From positions 1-14,114 of the forward strand of contig NZ_JAEQMG010000020.1 in the NCBI RefSeq assembly GCF_016680995.1: DNA of 14,114 bases, read 5' to 3'. The DNA is from Ruminococcus difficilis. Its GTDB lineage: Bacteria; Bacillota_A; Clostridia; Oscillospirales; Acutalibacteraceae. This document shows, piece by piece, positions 5,509-13,875 of the stretch; the stretch's first letter is position 1, and each line of letters opens with the position of its first letter. The translations under genes were made by a program, and so were the position numbers. The notes beneath the pieces are model-generated. The model did no database searches, was not told where the DNA came from, and saw only the letters and a program-made list of their open reading frames with translations.

Positions 5509-8106
5509 ATGACAAGAAAACTCATCAGCCTAACACTAATCTTAGCGCTCATTATGAGCATCACATCCATTTCTGTTGTTTATGCCAATGCAGCAAAAGA
5601 TGACATTACTGTGGGAGCAGAAACGCTGAATACAAATGATCCTCTCTCAATGATCGGCAAATCAAAGCAAGCTATTGTCAACACTTACGGAAGTGGTTAC
5701 CGTACCACTACAATGCCCGGCGGCGGTCAAACACCTTATATTTACTACAATAACGCAAATATTCCATATATGTTTGGTATGGATAGAAACGATAAGATTT
5801 TTGTAGTAAATATTTATCCGCTTAACGGTTTTACTATATATTTATTTGATGGATTAACCAATCGCTCCACATATAACCAGATTCTTCGCGCGAATACAAC
5901 GCATTATTATACGGCAAACGACCAAGTACATTATGATGATTATAAAATGTGTATCGAGTTTAATTACACACCATATATCTCAGTAATATATAATTGGACG
6001 AACACAGATAAAAACTCAGTCGCTGATTATGTGCAGGTCATTAAGAATAATACTGCCTTTTATCCATCTAACTTGTCTGCCCCCAAACTAAAATCTGCTG
6101 TCAGCACAAGTAACGGCGTCAAGATTACGTGGGACAAGGTTCAATACGCTGAAAAATACCGTGTATTTTACAAAGGATCGAACGGCTCATGGAAGCGTCT
6201 CGGAGATACAGCCAATACCTCGTTTGTAGACGATGACGTTAAATCCGGCTCAACCTATACCTATACCGTCAGACCAATCAACTCTGCGGGCGATGTGTAC
6301 ACAGGTGCGTTTGACAGCAAAGGAATCTCTGCGACATACAATCCGCCAATGCTCGCTGTACCTCAGATTACCGGATTCGAAAGTACCTCCGACGGCGTAA
6401 AAATCAAATGGAACAGAGTTAGTAATGCATATGGATATCGCGTGTTCTACAAAGGTCGAAACGGTTGGAAAGGAATGGGTAACACGTCCGAAACCTTCTT
6501 TATTGACACCGACGTCAACGACGAAGTGACCTACACTTATACCGTCCGGTGCATTGATAAAAGCGGTAACTTCGTCAGTGATTACAACAATAACGGCTGG
6601 CAGTACACTTATTTAAAGCCACAGCTTGCAACGCCGCAAATCACAAAATTCGAGAGTACCACTGAAGGCGTTAAGATTACATGGAACAAAGTCAGCGGTG
6701 CTTACGGTTACCGGGTATTTTACCTTGGACGAAGCGGTTGGAAAGGCATGGGCAATACCACGGACACTACCTTTGTTGATGATGACGTCCGTGACGGCGG
6801 CGCTTATACATATACCGTCAGATGTATCAATCAAAACGGAGACTTTACCAGCCGCTACAACACAAACGGCTGGAAATATACTTATGTCAAGCCACAGCTC
6901 GCTACACCGCAAATCACCAAATTTGAGAGCACCTTTGACGGCGTAAAAATCACATGGAATAAAGTTGCAAACGCTTACGGATACCGTGTGTTCTATCTTG
7001 GAAGAGACGGCTGGAAGGGCATGGGCAACGTTACAACAAACACCTTCCTCGACACGGATGTAAAGGACGGCGGCGTCTACACATACACAGTGCGCTGTAT
7101 TAACGCCAACGGAGATTTTGTCAGCCGCTACAACACCAACGGCTGGAAATACACCTATAGAGTTCCTTGGCTCACTACTCCGCAAATCAACTCTCTCAAA
7201 AGTACAGACAATGGTGTAGAAATCAAATGGAACAAGGTTTCGGGAGCAGCTCAGTACCGTGTATTCTACAAAGGCGCAAACGGCAGTTGGAAGCGGCTTG
7301 CCACAACCGTCGCAACCTCATTCACTGATGATGACGTGCGCTCGGGAAGCACTTACACCTACACCGTGCGCTGTGTTGACGCTTCGGGTGAAATCTACAC
7401 AAGCCTTTACGACAACGCAGGCAAGTCGATAAAGTACGTTAACGCAAAAGCGGACTATATCGATAAGCTGATGGATACCGTTGACAGTTGGTCATATAGC
7501 GACATGATAAAAAACGGAGCACAATCCGGGTTTACTTTCATGGATTTGGATTTTGATGGTGTAAATGAGTTCATTGTTCAGCGTGCCGGAGGAACAATGC
7601 TAAATCATGACGCAGTTGTCTATACCTACAAAAACGGAAAAGTTACAAAAGTACCTAGTAATGAGGAATTTATACAGAACATGAAGCTTGATTATTACTA
7701 TAATACAAGTACAAAAAAATATTATATTTTTGGTGAAGCGATTCGAGCAGAAGGCACAATGAATAACCGTTCCCTTTTAAACTATACGCTTACCTATGCT
7801 AATAATCGTATCACAACAGAGTATTACTCGGCATACTGGCTAAATATTGCTGCGCGTTCACCCAGCGGCAGAGACGAATATCACTATTACGACGGTGCAG
7901 CCGGATATCGCCCGGGAATCGGAAATCAGAAGGAGATTACCGAGGCACAGTACAACAGAATCAACTCTGACAAGCTAAAGAACTGTGTAAACTGTAATAT
8001 GAAACGTAGATTTGTCCTCCAGTATGAGTGGAACCCCCTTTCGAAAGCAGAGAAACGCCGACAGATACTTGACGCTTATAATGCTTTCAGCTATACCAAG
8101 CATTAA
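5509..8106 (+). CDS. Secreted protein with five fibronectin-III-like repeats (865 aa)
   Basis: The ATG at 5509 is preferred over 5503 because GGAG (5498-5501) is 7 nt away from it. Residues 1-28 are a signal peptide (cut after about VYANA). Residues 45-180 are a domain I cannot name, beginning LSMIGKSKQAIVNTYGSGY. Five fibronectin-III-like repeats start at residues 190, 281, 372, 463 and 554, each exactly 91 residues long, with KITWNKV, YRVFY and YTYTVRC core strands. Residues 645-865 are a terminal domain with a calcium-type loop D679-L-D681-F-D683-G684 and a C826-x2-C829 pair. There is no LPxTG, dockerin, SLH or membrane anchor, so it is probably released or held by its own domains. By analogy it may bind a polymer, mucin or partner cell. 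It sits 90 bp before a paralogue that shares the repeats and the C-terminus. Confidence 0.88.
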   Translation: MTRKLISLTLILALIMSITSISVVYANAAKDDITVGAETLNTNDPLSMIGKSKQAIVNTYGSGYRTTTMPGGGQTPYIYYNNANIPYMFGMDRNDKIFVVNIYPLNGFTIYLFDGLTNRSTYNQILRANTTHYYTANDQVHYDDYKMCIEFNYTPYISVIYNWTNTDKNSVADYVQVIKNNTAFYPSNLSAPKLKSAVSTSNGVKITWDKVQYAEKYRVFYKGSNGSWKRLGDTANTSFVDDDVKSGSTYTYTVRPINSAGDVYTGAFDSKGISATYNPPMLAVPQITGFESTSDGVKIKWNRVSNAYGYRVFYKGRNGWKGMGNTSETFFIDTDVNDEVTYTYTVRCIDKSGNFVSDYNNNGWQYTYLKPQLATPQITKFESTTEGVKITWNKVSGAYGYRVFYLGRSGWKGMGNTTDTTFVDDDVRDGGAYTYTVRCINQNGDFTSRYNTNGWKYTYVKPQLATPQITKFESTFDGVKITWNKVANAYGYRVFYLGRDGWKGMGNVTTNTFLDTDVKDGGVYTYTVRCINANGDFVSRYNTNGWKYTYRVPWLTTPQINSLKSTDNGVEIKWNKVSGAAQYRVFYKGANGSWKRLATTVATSFTDDDVRSGSTYTYTVRCVDASGEIYTSLYDNAGKSIKYVNAKADYIDKLMDTVDSWSYSDMIKNGAQSGFTFMDLDFDGVNEFIVQRAGGTMLNHDAVVYTYKNGKVTKVPSNEEFIQNMKLDYYYNTSTKKYYIFGEAIRAEGTMNNRSLLNYTLTYANNRITTEYYSAYWLNIAARSPSGRDEYHYYDGAAGYRPGIGNQKEITEAQYNRINSDKLKNCVNCNMKRRFVLQYEWNPLSKAEKRRQILDAYNAFSYTKH
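6076..7440 (+). repeat. Five tandem 273-bp fibronectin-III repeats, first gene
   Basis: Units begin at 6076, 6349, 6622, 6895 and 7168, all in frame and all exactly 273 bp. Units 3 and 4 are the most alike (both begin QLATPQITKFEST). Units 1 and 5 share an SWKRL strand where units 2-4 have GWKGM. Confidence 0.9.
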
Positions 8107-8196
8107 TTGAAAATAATTATAACTCAAATAGTTGTTAAATCATCTAATAAAAGAAATATAAGACTAAGATTACGAACATAGCGGGGAGTTGCTTAT

Positions 8197-11100
8197 ATGA
8201 AAAAAATATTTATCAGCATACTATTAATACTGGCAATTATGCTAAGTGTAGTTTTCGGTACAGCAATCAATGTCGGAGCAATTAATACAGAGGAATCCGT
8301 CGGTACAGAAACGACACACATGAGTAATGGATTCATATATCAGGTTTATAGTGAATCCGCAATGATTACCGGCTATACGGGAACATCAAAAAGCGTAACC
8401 ATTCCTGCCAAATTAGATGGTTATCCTGTTAGATACGTTGGAGATAATACTCCAAACACAGGTGAAGGATTTCCGTTAACTGGTATTGAAAACATAACTT
8501 CTGTTACAATTGGAAATAATGTAATTGGTATTTCAGGCGCCGCATTTAAAAAAGCAACAAAATTAAAAACACTTTCCATCAAAGATAGTGTTTCCGAGAT
8601 TCATTGGGCTGCTTTTAAAGGTTGTTCTTCGCTTAATACTATTAATATATCATCTCACATAAAGTACATGGGCGCTGGTGTTTTTGATAACACTGCTTGG
8701 CTGAACGCACAGCCAAATGGAGTAGTGTATGTTGGCAATTTTGCCTACACATACAAGGGGACTATGCCATCCAACTACACGCTTAATATTAAGAACGGAA
8801 CGTACGGTATAGTTCCCTTAGCTTTCTATAAATGTAATAACTTAAAATCTATTAATTTACCATCTTCTTTGTGCTGCATTGGCAGAGATGCATTTGAAGG
8901 AACTTCATGGTATAATTCTAAATCCAACGGCAGTGTATATGCAGGCAAGGTTCTATACAAATACAAAGGAACCGTGCCCGATAAAGTTGTACTGAATAAT
9001 GATACTGTTGGGATTGCCGAAAATGCTTTTTGGGAGTTCTCAAATTCAAAAGTAGGCTTAAAAGTATTATCGGTTCCTGACACCTTAAAAGCCATCGGTG
9101 CGCAGGCGTTTGTGAATTGTGATAGTCTAAGAAAGCTCTATATTCCAGCAAACGTGGAATACATTGGCGATATGGCATATGGCAAGTCGTATCAATATAA
9201 ATTCATTCCCGGACAAGGTCAATATCAGATTTATGGAAGTTCTGGTTCAGTTGCTGAACTGTTTGCTAACAATAATGACATTCCCTTTTCTAACCGCATT
9301 AATGAATACAAAGCATATGAGGGACTCCCTGCCCCCAAACTAAAATCCGCCGTCAGCACAAGCAACGGCATCAAGATTACTTGGGGCAAGGTTCAATACG
9401 CAGAAAAATACCGTGTATTTTACAAGGGTTCGAACGGCTCATGGAAGCGTCTCGGCGATACGGTCAACACCTCATTTGTAGACGACGACGTAAAGTCAGG
9501 CTCAACTTATACCTATACTGTCAGACCAATCAACTCCGCGGGCGACGTGTACACAGGCTCGTTTGACAGCAAAGGAATCTCCGCGACATACAATCCGCCA
9601 ATGCTCGCCACACCTCAGATCACCGGATTTGAAAGCACCTCCGACGGCGTCAAAATCAAATGGAACAGAGTCAGTAATGCATATGGATATCGCGTGTTCT
9701 ACAAAGGCAGGAACGGTTGGAAAGGAATGGGCAATACAACCGAAACATTCTTTGTTGACACAGACGTCAGCGATGAAGTGACCTACACTTATACCGTTAG
9801 ATGCATTGATAAAAGCGGTAATTTCGTCAGTGATTACAACAATAACGGCTGGAATTACACGTATTTAATGCCTCAGCTTTCTACTCCGCAAATCACCAAA
9901 TTCGAGAGCACCGCTGAAGGCGTCAAAATTACATGGAACAAAGTCAGCGGAGCTTACGGCTACCGGGTATTCTACCTTGGAAGAGATGGATGGAAAGGCA
10001 TGGGCAATACCACCGGCAACACCTTTGTTGATGATGACGTTCGTGATGGCGGCACTTATACATACACCGTCAGATGTATCGGTCAAAACGGCAACTTCAC
10101 CAGCCGCTATAATACAAACGGCTGGAAATATACGTATGTCAAGCCTCAACTTGCCACACCGCAAATCACCAAATTTGAAAGCACCTTTGACGGCGTAAAA
10201 ATCACATGGAACAAGGTTGCAAACGCTTACGGATACCGTGTGTTCTATCTTGGAAGAGACGGCTGGAAGAGCATGGGCAATACCACCGGCAACATCTTTG
10301 TCGATGATGACGTCCGTGACGGCGGAACCTATACATACACAGTGCGCTGTATTAACGCCAACGGAGATTTTGTCAGCCGCTACAACACCAACGGCTGGAA
10401 ATACACCTATAGAGTTCCTTGGCTCACTACTCCGCAAATTACCTCTCTCAAAAGTACAGACAATGGTGTAGAAATCAAATGGAACAAGGTTTCGGGAACA
10501 GCTCAGTACCGCGTATTCTACAAAGGCGCAAACGGCAGTTGGAAGCGTCTTGCCACAACCGCCGCAACCTCATTCACTGATGATGACGTGCGCTCGGGAA
10601 GCACTTACACCTACACCGTGCGCTGTGTTGACGCTTCGGGTGAAATCTACACAAGCCTTTATGATAACGCAGGGAAGTCGATAAAGTACGTTAACGCAAA
10701 AGCGGACTACATTGACAAGCTGATGGATACCATTGACAGTTGGTCGTTTGAAGATTACAGGGGAATGGTGGCTCAATCCGGATTCACATTTATGGATTTG
10801 GACTTTGACGGCGTTAATGAATTCATTGTCCAGCGCGAAGGCGGCACGATGAGAAACTTTGATGCGGTTGTCTACACCTATAAAAATGGCAAAGTCGTCA
10901 AAGTGCCTGCCAACGAGGAGTTCATTCAAAACAACAACTTCCAATATTTCTATAATACCAGCACGAAAAAATATCTGATTGTCGGAACCGCAGTTTGTGC
11001 AGAGGGCACAGTGAATAACCGGAAAATATACAACTACTCACTCACGTATGCCAATAACCGCATTACATCTGATTATTATTCTGCATGTTTTGTAAATGTA

Positions 11101-11358
11101 GCATGGCGTTCACCCAGCGGAAAGGATGAATATCATTATTATAACGGTGCCGACGGCTATTACAAGGGAATCGGAAATCATAAGGAGATTACTGAAGTAC
11201 AGTACAATACCATCAACTCGAACAAATTGAAGAATTGCGTAGATTGCAATATGAAGCGTAAATTTGTTATCCAGTATGAGTGGAATCCGCTTTCGAAAGC
11301 AGAGAAACGCCGCCAGATGCTTGACGCTTATAACGCTTTCACCTATACCAAACATTAA
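8197..11358 (+). CDS. Secreted BspA-type leucine-rich-repeat protein with five fibronectin-III-like repeats (1053 aa)
   Basis: ATG at 8197 with GGGGAG 8 nt upstream. Residues 1-28 are a signal peptide (cut after about NVGA). Residues 45-355 are a BspA-type (LRR_5) leucine-rich domain: TIPAKLDGYPVRYVGDN, then repeated IGNNVIGISGAAFKK, IKDSVSEIHWAAFKGCSSL, LPSSLCCIGRDAFEGTSW and IPANVEYIG units, with two YVGNFAYTYKG-type inserts. Fibronectin-III-like repeats start at 378, 469, 560, 651 and 742. The terminal domain runs from 833 with D867-x-D869-x-D871-G872 and C1014-x2-C1017. From codon 378 to the stop it is colinear with the preceding gene at a constant offset of 3252 bp, with no net insertion or deletion. 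BspA-type domains commonly act in adhesion. There is no cell-wall anchor signal. No terminator is visible between the two genes, so they may share a transcript. The TTGTTA (8132) / TATAAG (8157) pair is a poor promoter candidate with a 19-bp spacer. Confidence 0.9.
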   Translation: MKKIFISILLILAIMLSVVFGTAINVGAINTEESVGTETTHMSNGFIYQVYSESAMITGYTGTSKSVTIPAKLDGYPVRYVGDNTPNTGEGFPLTGIENITSVTIGNNVIGISGAAFKKATKLKTLSIKDSVSEIHWAAFKGCSSLNTINISSHIKYMGAGVFDNTAWLNAQPNGVVYVGNFAYTYKGTMPSNYTLNIKNGTYGIVPLAFYKCNNLKSINLPSSLCCIGRDAFEGTSWYNSKSNGSVYAGKVLYKYKGTVPDKVVLNNDTVGIAENAFWEFSNSKVGLKVLSVPDTLKAIGAQAFVNCDSLRKLYIPANVEYIGDMAYGKSYQYKFIPGQGQYQIYGSSGSVAELFANNNDIPFSNRINEYKAYEGLPAPKLKSAVSTSNGIKITWGKVQYAEKYRVFYKGSNGSWKRLGDTVNTSFVDDDVKSGSTYTYTVRPINSAGDVYTGSFDSKGISATYNPPMLATPQITGFESTSDGVKIKWNRVSNAYGYRVFYKGRNGWKGMGNTTETFFVDTDVSDEVTYTYTVRCIDKSGNFVSDYNNNGWNYTYLMPQLSTPQITKFESTAEGVKITWNKVSGAYGYRVFYLGRDGWKGMGNTTGNTFVDDDVRDGGTYTYTVRCIGQNGNFTSRYNTNGWKYTYVKPQLATPQITKFESTFDGVKITWNKVANAYGYRVFYLGRDGWKSMGNTTGNIFVDDDVRDGGTYTYTVRCINANGDFVSRYNTNGWKYTYRVPWLTTPQITSLKSTDNGVEIKWNKVSGTAQYRVFYKGANGSWKRLATTAATSFTDDDVRSGSTYTYTVRCVDASGEIYTSLYDNAGKSIKYVNAKADYIDKLMDTIDSWSFEDYRGMVAQSGFTFMDLDFDGVNEFIVQREGGTMRNFDAVVYTYKNGKVVKVPANEEFIQNNNFQYFYNTSTKKYLIVGTAVCAEGTVNNRKIYNYSLTYANNRITSDYYSACFVNVAWRSPSGKDEYHYYNGADGYYKGIGNHKEITEVQYNTINSNKLKNCVDCNMKRKFVIQYEWNPLSKAEKRRQMLDAYNAFTYTKH
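9328..10692 (+). repeat. Five tandem 273-bp fibronectin-III repeats, second gene
   Basis: Units begin at 9328, 9601, 9874, 10147 and 10420, matching the first gene unit for unit. Units 3 and 4 carry the same GNTTGNxFVDDDVRDGGTY stretch, which unit 4 of the first gene lacks. Confidence 0.9.
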
Positions 11359-11375
11359 TTTAGAATAATTACAAA

Positions 11376-11409
11376 AAATGCCGACAGAGCAGATGTTCTG
11401 TCGGCATTT
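11376..11409. terminator. Bidirectional intrinsic terminator between convergent genes
   Basis: Perfect 13-bp stem AAATGCCGACAGA (11376-11388) / TCTGTCGGCATTT (11397-11409) with an 8-nt loop, 17 bp after the second large gene. Leftward it is followed by a run of six Ts, so it also ends the lipoprotein transcript. Rightward the T tract is shorter. Confidence 0.9.
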
Positions 11410-11503
11410 AGTATGATTATTTTGACAATACAATAAATTGAGCTATCTTAGGATTAATTTCCTTCATCTTTCAGAATCACTGAAATATATATGATGCACA
11501 GAT

Positions 11504-12631
11504 TCACATAAACGCATCAGCAGTTGAATCGCTGATTTTAGTTAATTCAATCTGATCAACAGTCATAAAACCGTATCCCATTGAACTGCGTTCCGTAATA
11601 TCCGCTTCTAAAATAATAGTGTCGCCATCGAAAGTCAGCGTTCCGCTGCCTTTGTTTGTCCACGAATCGGTATAATCAAAATGCGCGACATTATCTTCAA
11701 TAAAAAGAGTGCTCTTGGGAACAGTAGCGATGTGTCCTGTTGAACCGGATAAACTCATCGAACACTCAATTTTATTGTCTTCAACCGAGAAAATCACGAC
11801 ATTATATCCGCGCCCGATTTCACCGGTGTTTCCCCAACTGCCGAGGTATTTATCATATTTCCCGGAACCGGAATCATTATATTCGGGAATCGCTAATTCT
11901 TGAGGCAGAGCGACAATGGCGTAAATATCCGGATTGACCCGATTCATTTCATCGTCATCTTCTTTCTCGGTTGAGCTGTGTTTTGTTCCGGAATAATTAT
12001 AATATACCTGGATGGTTTTGATTCGCTCCTTATCATATCGCAATATATGCCCAACACGCTCATTTGGCGGAATGGCACCGGTGGGTGCGTAACCATAGGA
12101 TGCAATGAATTGTTGATAGTTCATATCTGCAGAAATAGAATCGTTCAGCTTCGCGGAATCATACATTGCAATAAAGCTTATAGTTTGATATTTTCCGCTT
12201 TTTAGATTTTCGCGGATTTGCACATTAGCCTTATTTTCGCCTTCCGTATTCTTAAGATTTTGATAGTCTTCCTGCGCTTCGTCAATGTAAAAAACAAATC
12301 CGGGGAGCTTTTCATCATTATAAATATAGAAACCACCGTCGGAATACCAAATAACGCCTTTGCTTTGGTCAAAACGAAACTCTCCGCCCATAATATCAAT
12401 TATTTTGGGAACAGTCATTTCAGATAATTCCTCCGCAGTGTATTCTCTTAAAGTTGTTGCAGGCGCGACGGTAGTCGTGGCGATGCTCGTCGAAATTTCA
12501 GAAGTAGGTTGCACGGATGTTCCTCCCTCTGTGGTCGACTTTGTGGCAGCCGAAGTGTTATTCTCGGTCTGGTTGCATCCTGTTAAACTGATAAAAAGAA
12601 CTACTATCATAACCGCAATTGCTTTTCTCAT
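11504..12631 (-). CDS. Lipoprotein of unknown function with a lipocalin-like C-terminal domain
   Basis: 375 aa from the ATG at 12631-12629, with GAGGAGG at 12640-12646. An in-frame ATG 12 codons earlier lies upstream of that site and is rejected. The N-terminus is a lipoprotein signal with lipobox L16-T-G-C19, then a Ser/Thr-rich linker (about 22-62). Residues 65-215 form a domain (EMTVPKIIDIMGGEF, GGFYIYNDEKLPGFVFYID, MNYQQFIASYG, IKTIQVYYNYSG) whose spacing of motifs resembles residues 45-165 of the 865-aa protein. Residues 258-365 look like a beta-barrel, lipocalin-like domain (KYLGSWGNTGEIGRGYNVVI and TLTFDGDTIILEADI). The protein would be lipid-anchored on the outer face of the membrane. 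It converges on the large surface-protein genes and ends at their shared terminator. I do not know its function. Confidence 0.85.
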   Translation of the reverse strand: MRKAIAVMIVVLFISLTGCNQTENNTSAATKSTTEGGTSVQPTSEISTSIATTTVAPATTLREYTAEELSEMTVPKIIDIMGGEFRFDQSKGVIWYSDGGFYIYNDEKLPGFVFYIDEAQEDYQNLKNTEGENKANVQIRENLKSGKYQTISFIAMYDSAKLNDSISADMNYQQFIASYGYAPTGAIPPNERVGHILRYDKERIKTIQVYYNYSGTKHSSTEKEDDDEMNRVNPDIYAIVALPQELAIPEYNDSGSGKYDKYLGSWGNTGEIGRGYNVVIFSVEDNKIECSMSLSGSTGHIATVPKSTLFIEDNVAHFDYTDSWTNKGSGTLTFDGDTIILEADITERSSMGYGFMTVDQIELTKISDSTADAFM

Positions 12632-12784
12632 ATCTTTGTCCTCCTCGAAATCAAAATGGGTGCCCAAAAATGAATCACGCAGAAACCTGCACGACTCAAT
12701 TTATATCATAAATATAGTTTACCATATTTGAAAGTAGTGCGCAATCCAAAAATATTCTGCAAATAGTAGTGGAGTTGCACATAG

Positions 12785-12821
12785 AAAAACACCGCACAGA
12801 ATTATTTACTCTGTACGGTGT
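12785..12821 (-). terminator. Intrinsic terminator for leftward transcription
   Basis: Arms 12789-12800 and 12810-12821 pair at 11 of 12 positions around a 9-nt loop. On the minus strand TTTTTC follows. It is directly upstream of the lipoprotein gene and ends the transcript coming from the broken GTPase. The stop codon of the tail fragment (12804-12802) lies in its loop. Confidence 0.8.
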
Positions 12822-12892
12822 CCTGTTTTGGGCTCCCAATCGGCTGTTTCTCCGGTGTTTTCAAATCATCCTTATGAGTATCAGCCTTTTGT
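12802..12892 (-). pseudogene. C-terminal tail of an unidentified gene joined to the GTPase
   Basis: In the frame +1 to the GTPase, an open frame reads RQKADTHKDDLKTPEKQP, then IGSPKQDTVQSK and TAA inside the terminator hairpin. It is a hydrophilic tail followed at once by a good terminator, so it looks like the natural end of some other gene. It may come from a mobile-element protein. I cannot identify it. Confidence 0.4.
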
Positions 12893-13829
12893 CTGGCTGT
12901 CAAGAGATGACTCCAAAATTTCCAGATGCTTTTTGTTGGTATCAGAGTTGGAGCCGGGTGTATCATAAATCACAAAATCAAACTTTCCTACGGGTAAAGA
13001 AGAACGGACAAACGGAACGGAAATATCAATAAGCTCTCCAACCTTATGCTTCTCACCGTCCACCAGCTTTTCCTGATTCAGCATAGAAATCAATCTGTTC
13101 ATACCTAAAACAGGATTTCCGTTGTAGCTAATCTTCGATAATAATTCTTCCTGCATCACTGAATCGGAAATTCCAAGAACAGAAACGTCGTCACCATAGC
13201 AAACTGAAATGAAGCTGTCATCAAGCTCAAAGGAAACACTGTATGAGTCAGAGCAATTGATCCGAAACACCTTCGCGGTAGTTGGATCGGATCCGCTCGG
13301 AAGAATATCCTCGCCAATCAGACTGTTGATAAAAGCGGATTTGCCGGCGCTGTACAAACCCAGAACGCAAACAGAAACAGACGGTTTGATGGTATCCTCA
13401 TATTTCTGGATCAACTCAACGATACTGCTTTCCTCATATTTTTCCAGCGTGGTCTTGATACGGGCAAACCTGTCCAATCTCTTTCATGACATAATCAGCG
13501 TCCCAATAAAAAGACGAATTTTTGGTGCAGACTATGCAGCTATCAGGATAATACAGCGTAATAACACGGCAGAAATCACCGTAATCGTCCGCGTTACCGA
13601 TGAAATCAATCTCCAAGCCAATATTGCCACGATTGAAATTGCGGTTAATGATATCCAGGATTTCAAACGCGCGGTTTTGGATTGTGGCATAAATATACTT
13701 GTCGCTGACCAGTTCAGAACTGTACTCTTCCAATCCGACATATTTGCCTTCGCCGGGGTCATACCATTTATATTCGATAGTTTTGGCATACGGATCGCAG
13801 ATTATCCTCATTTTATTAATTGTCGACAT
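12881..13829 (-). pseudogene. Dynamin-like GTPase, frameshifted and 3'-truncated
   Basis: Two frames make one protein. The first (13829-13434, start MSTINKMRIICDPYAKTIEY, AGGGTG site upstream) carries about 120 residues of an N-terminal domain ending DADYVMKEIGQ. The second (13477-12881, no good start) continues FARIKTTLEKYEESS and holds the GTPase motifs: P-loop G40-LYSA-GKS47, DPTTAKV (64-70) as switch/G2, and D172-TPG (G3). Dropping one G of the GG at 13469-13470 joins them as KEIGQFARIKTT. The protein stops at residue 198 of the second frame, soon after G3, so the rest of the GTPase domain and the stalk are missing. Bacterial dynamin-like proteins remodel membranes, and some act in phage defence. 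This copy is probably inactive. A strong promoter lies at 13886-13914. A sequencing error is an alternative cause of the frameshift but not of the truncation. Confidence 0.8.
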
Positions 13830-13875
13830 ACTAACACCCTTTCAAAAGCAACAAGAACCAGCTAAATGAAGTTTA

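Noticed and set aside
6613..7185. 190-codon minus-strand frame opposite the Fn3 repeats, with a near-copy at 9865-10437
   Set aside because: Both are antisense shadows of the repeats and are similar only because the sense genes are paralogues. No ribosome site and no protein-like motif pattern.
5509..11358. CRISPR-like or DNA-level repeat array
   Set aside because: The 273-bp periodicity is entirely explained by in-frame 91-residue protein repeats; there are no spacers and no palindromic units.
12668..12784. Promoter for the lipoprotein gene (TTGCGC, 17 bp, TAAACT on the minus strand)
   Set aside because: A candidate exists upstream of the lipoprotein but the boxes are poor and several alternatives overlap, so none is called.
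13209..13865. 218-codon plus-strand frame opposite the dynamin-like gene
   Set aside because: The minus strand has the GTPase motifs, ribosome site and promoter. The plus frame is uninterrupted across the frameshift only by chance.
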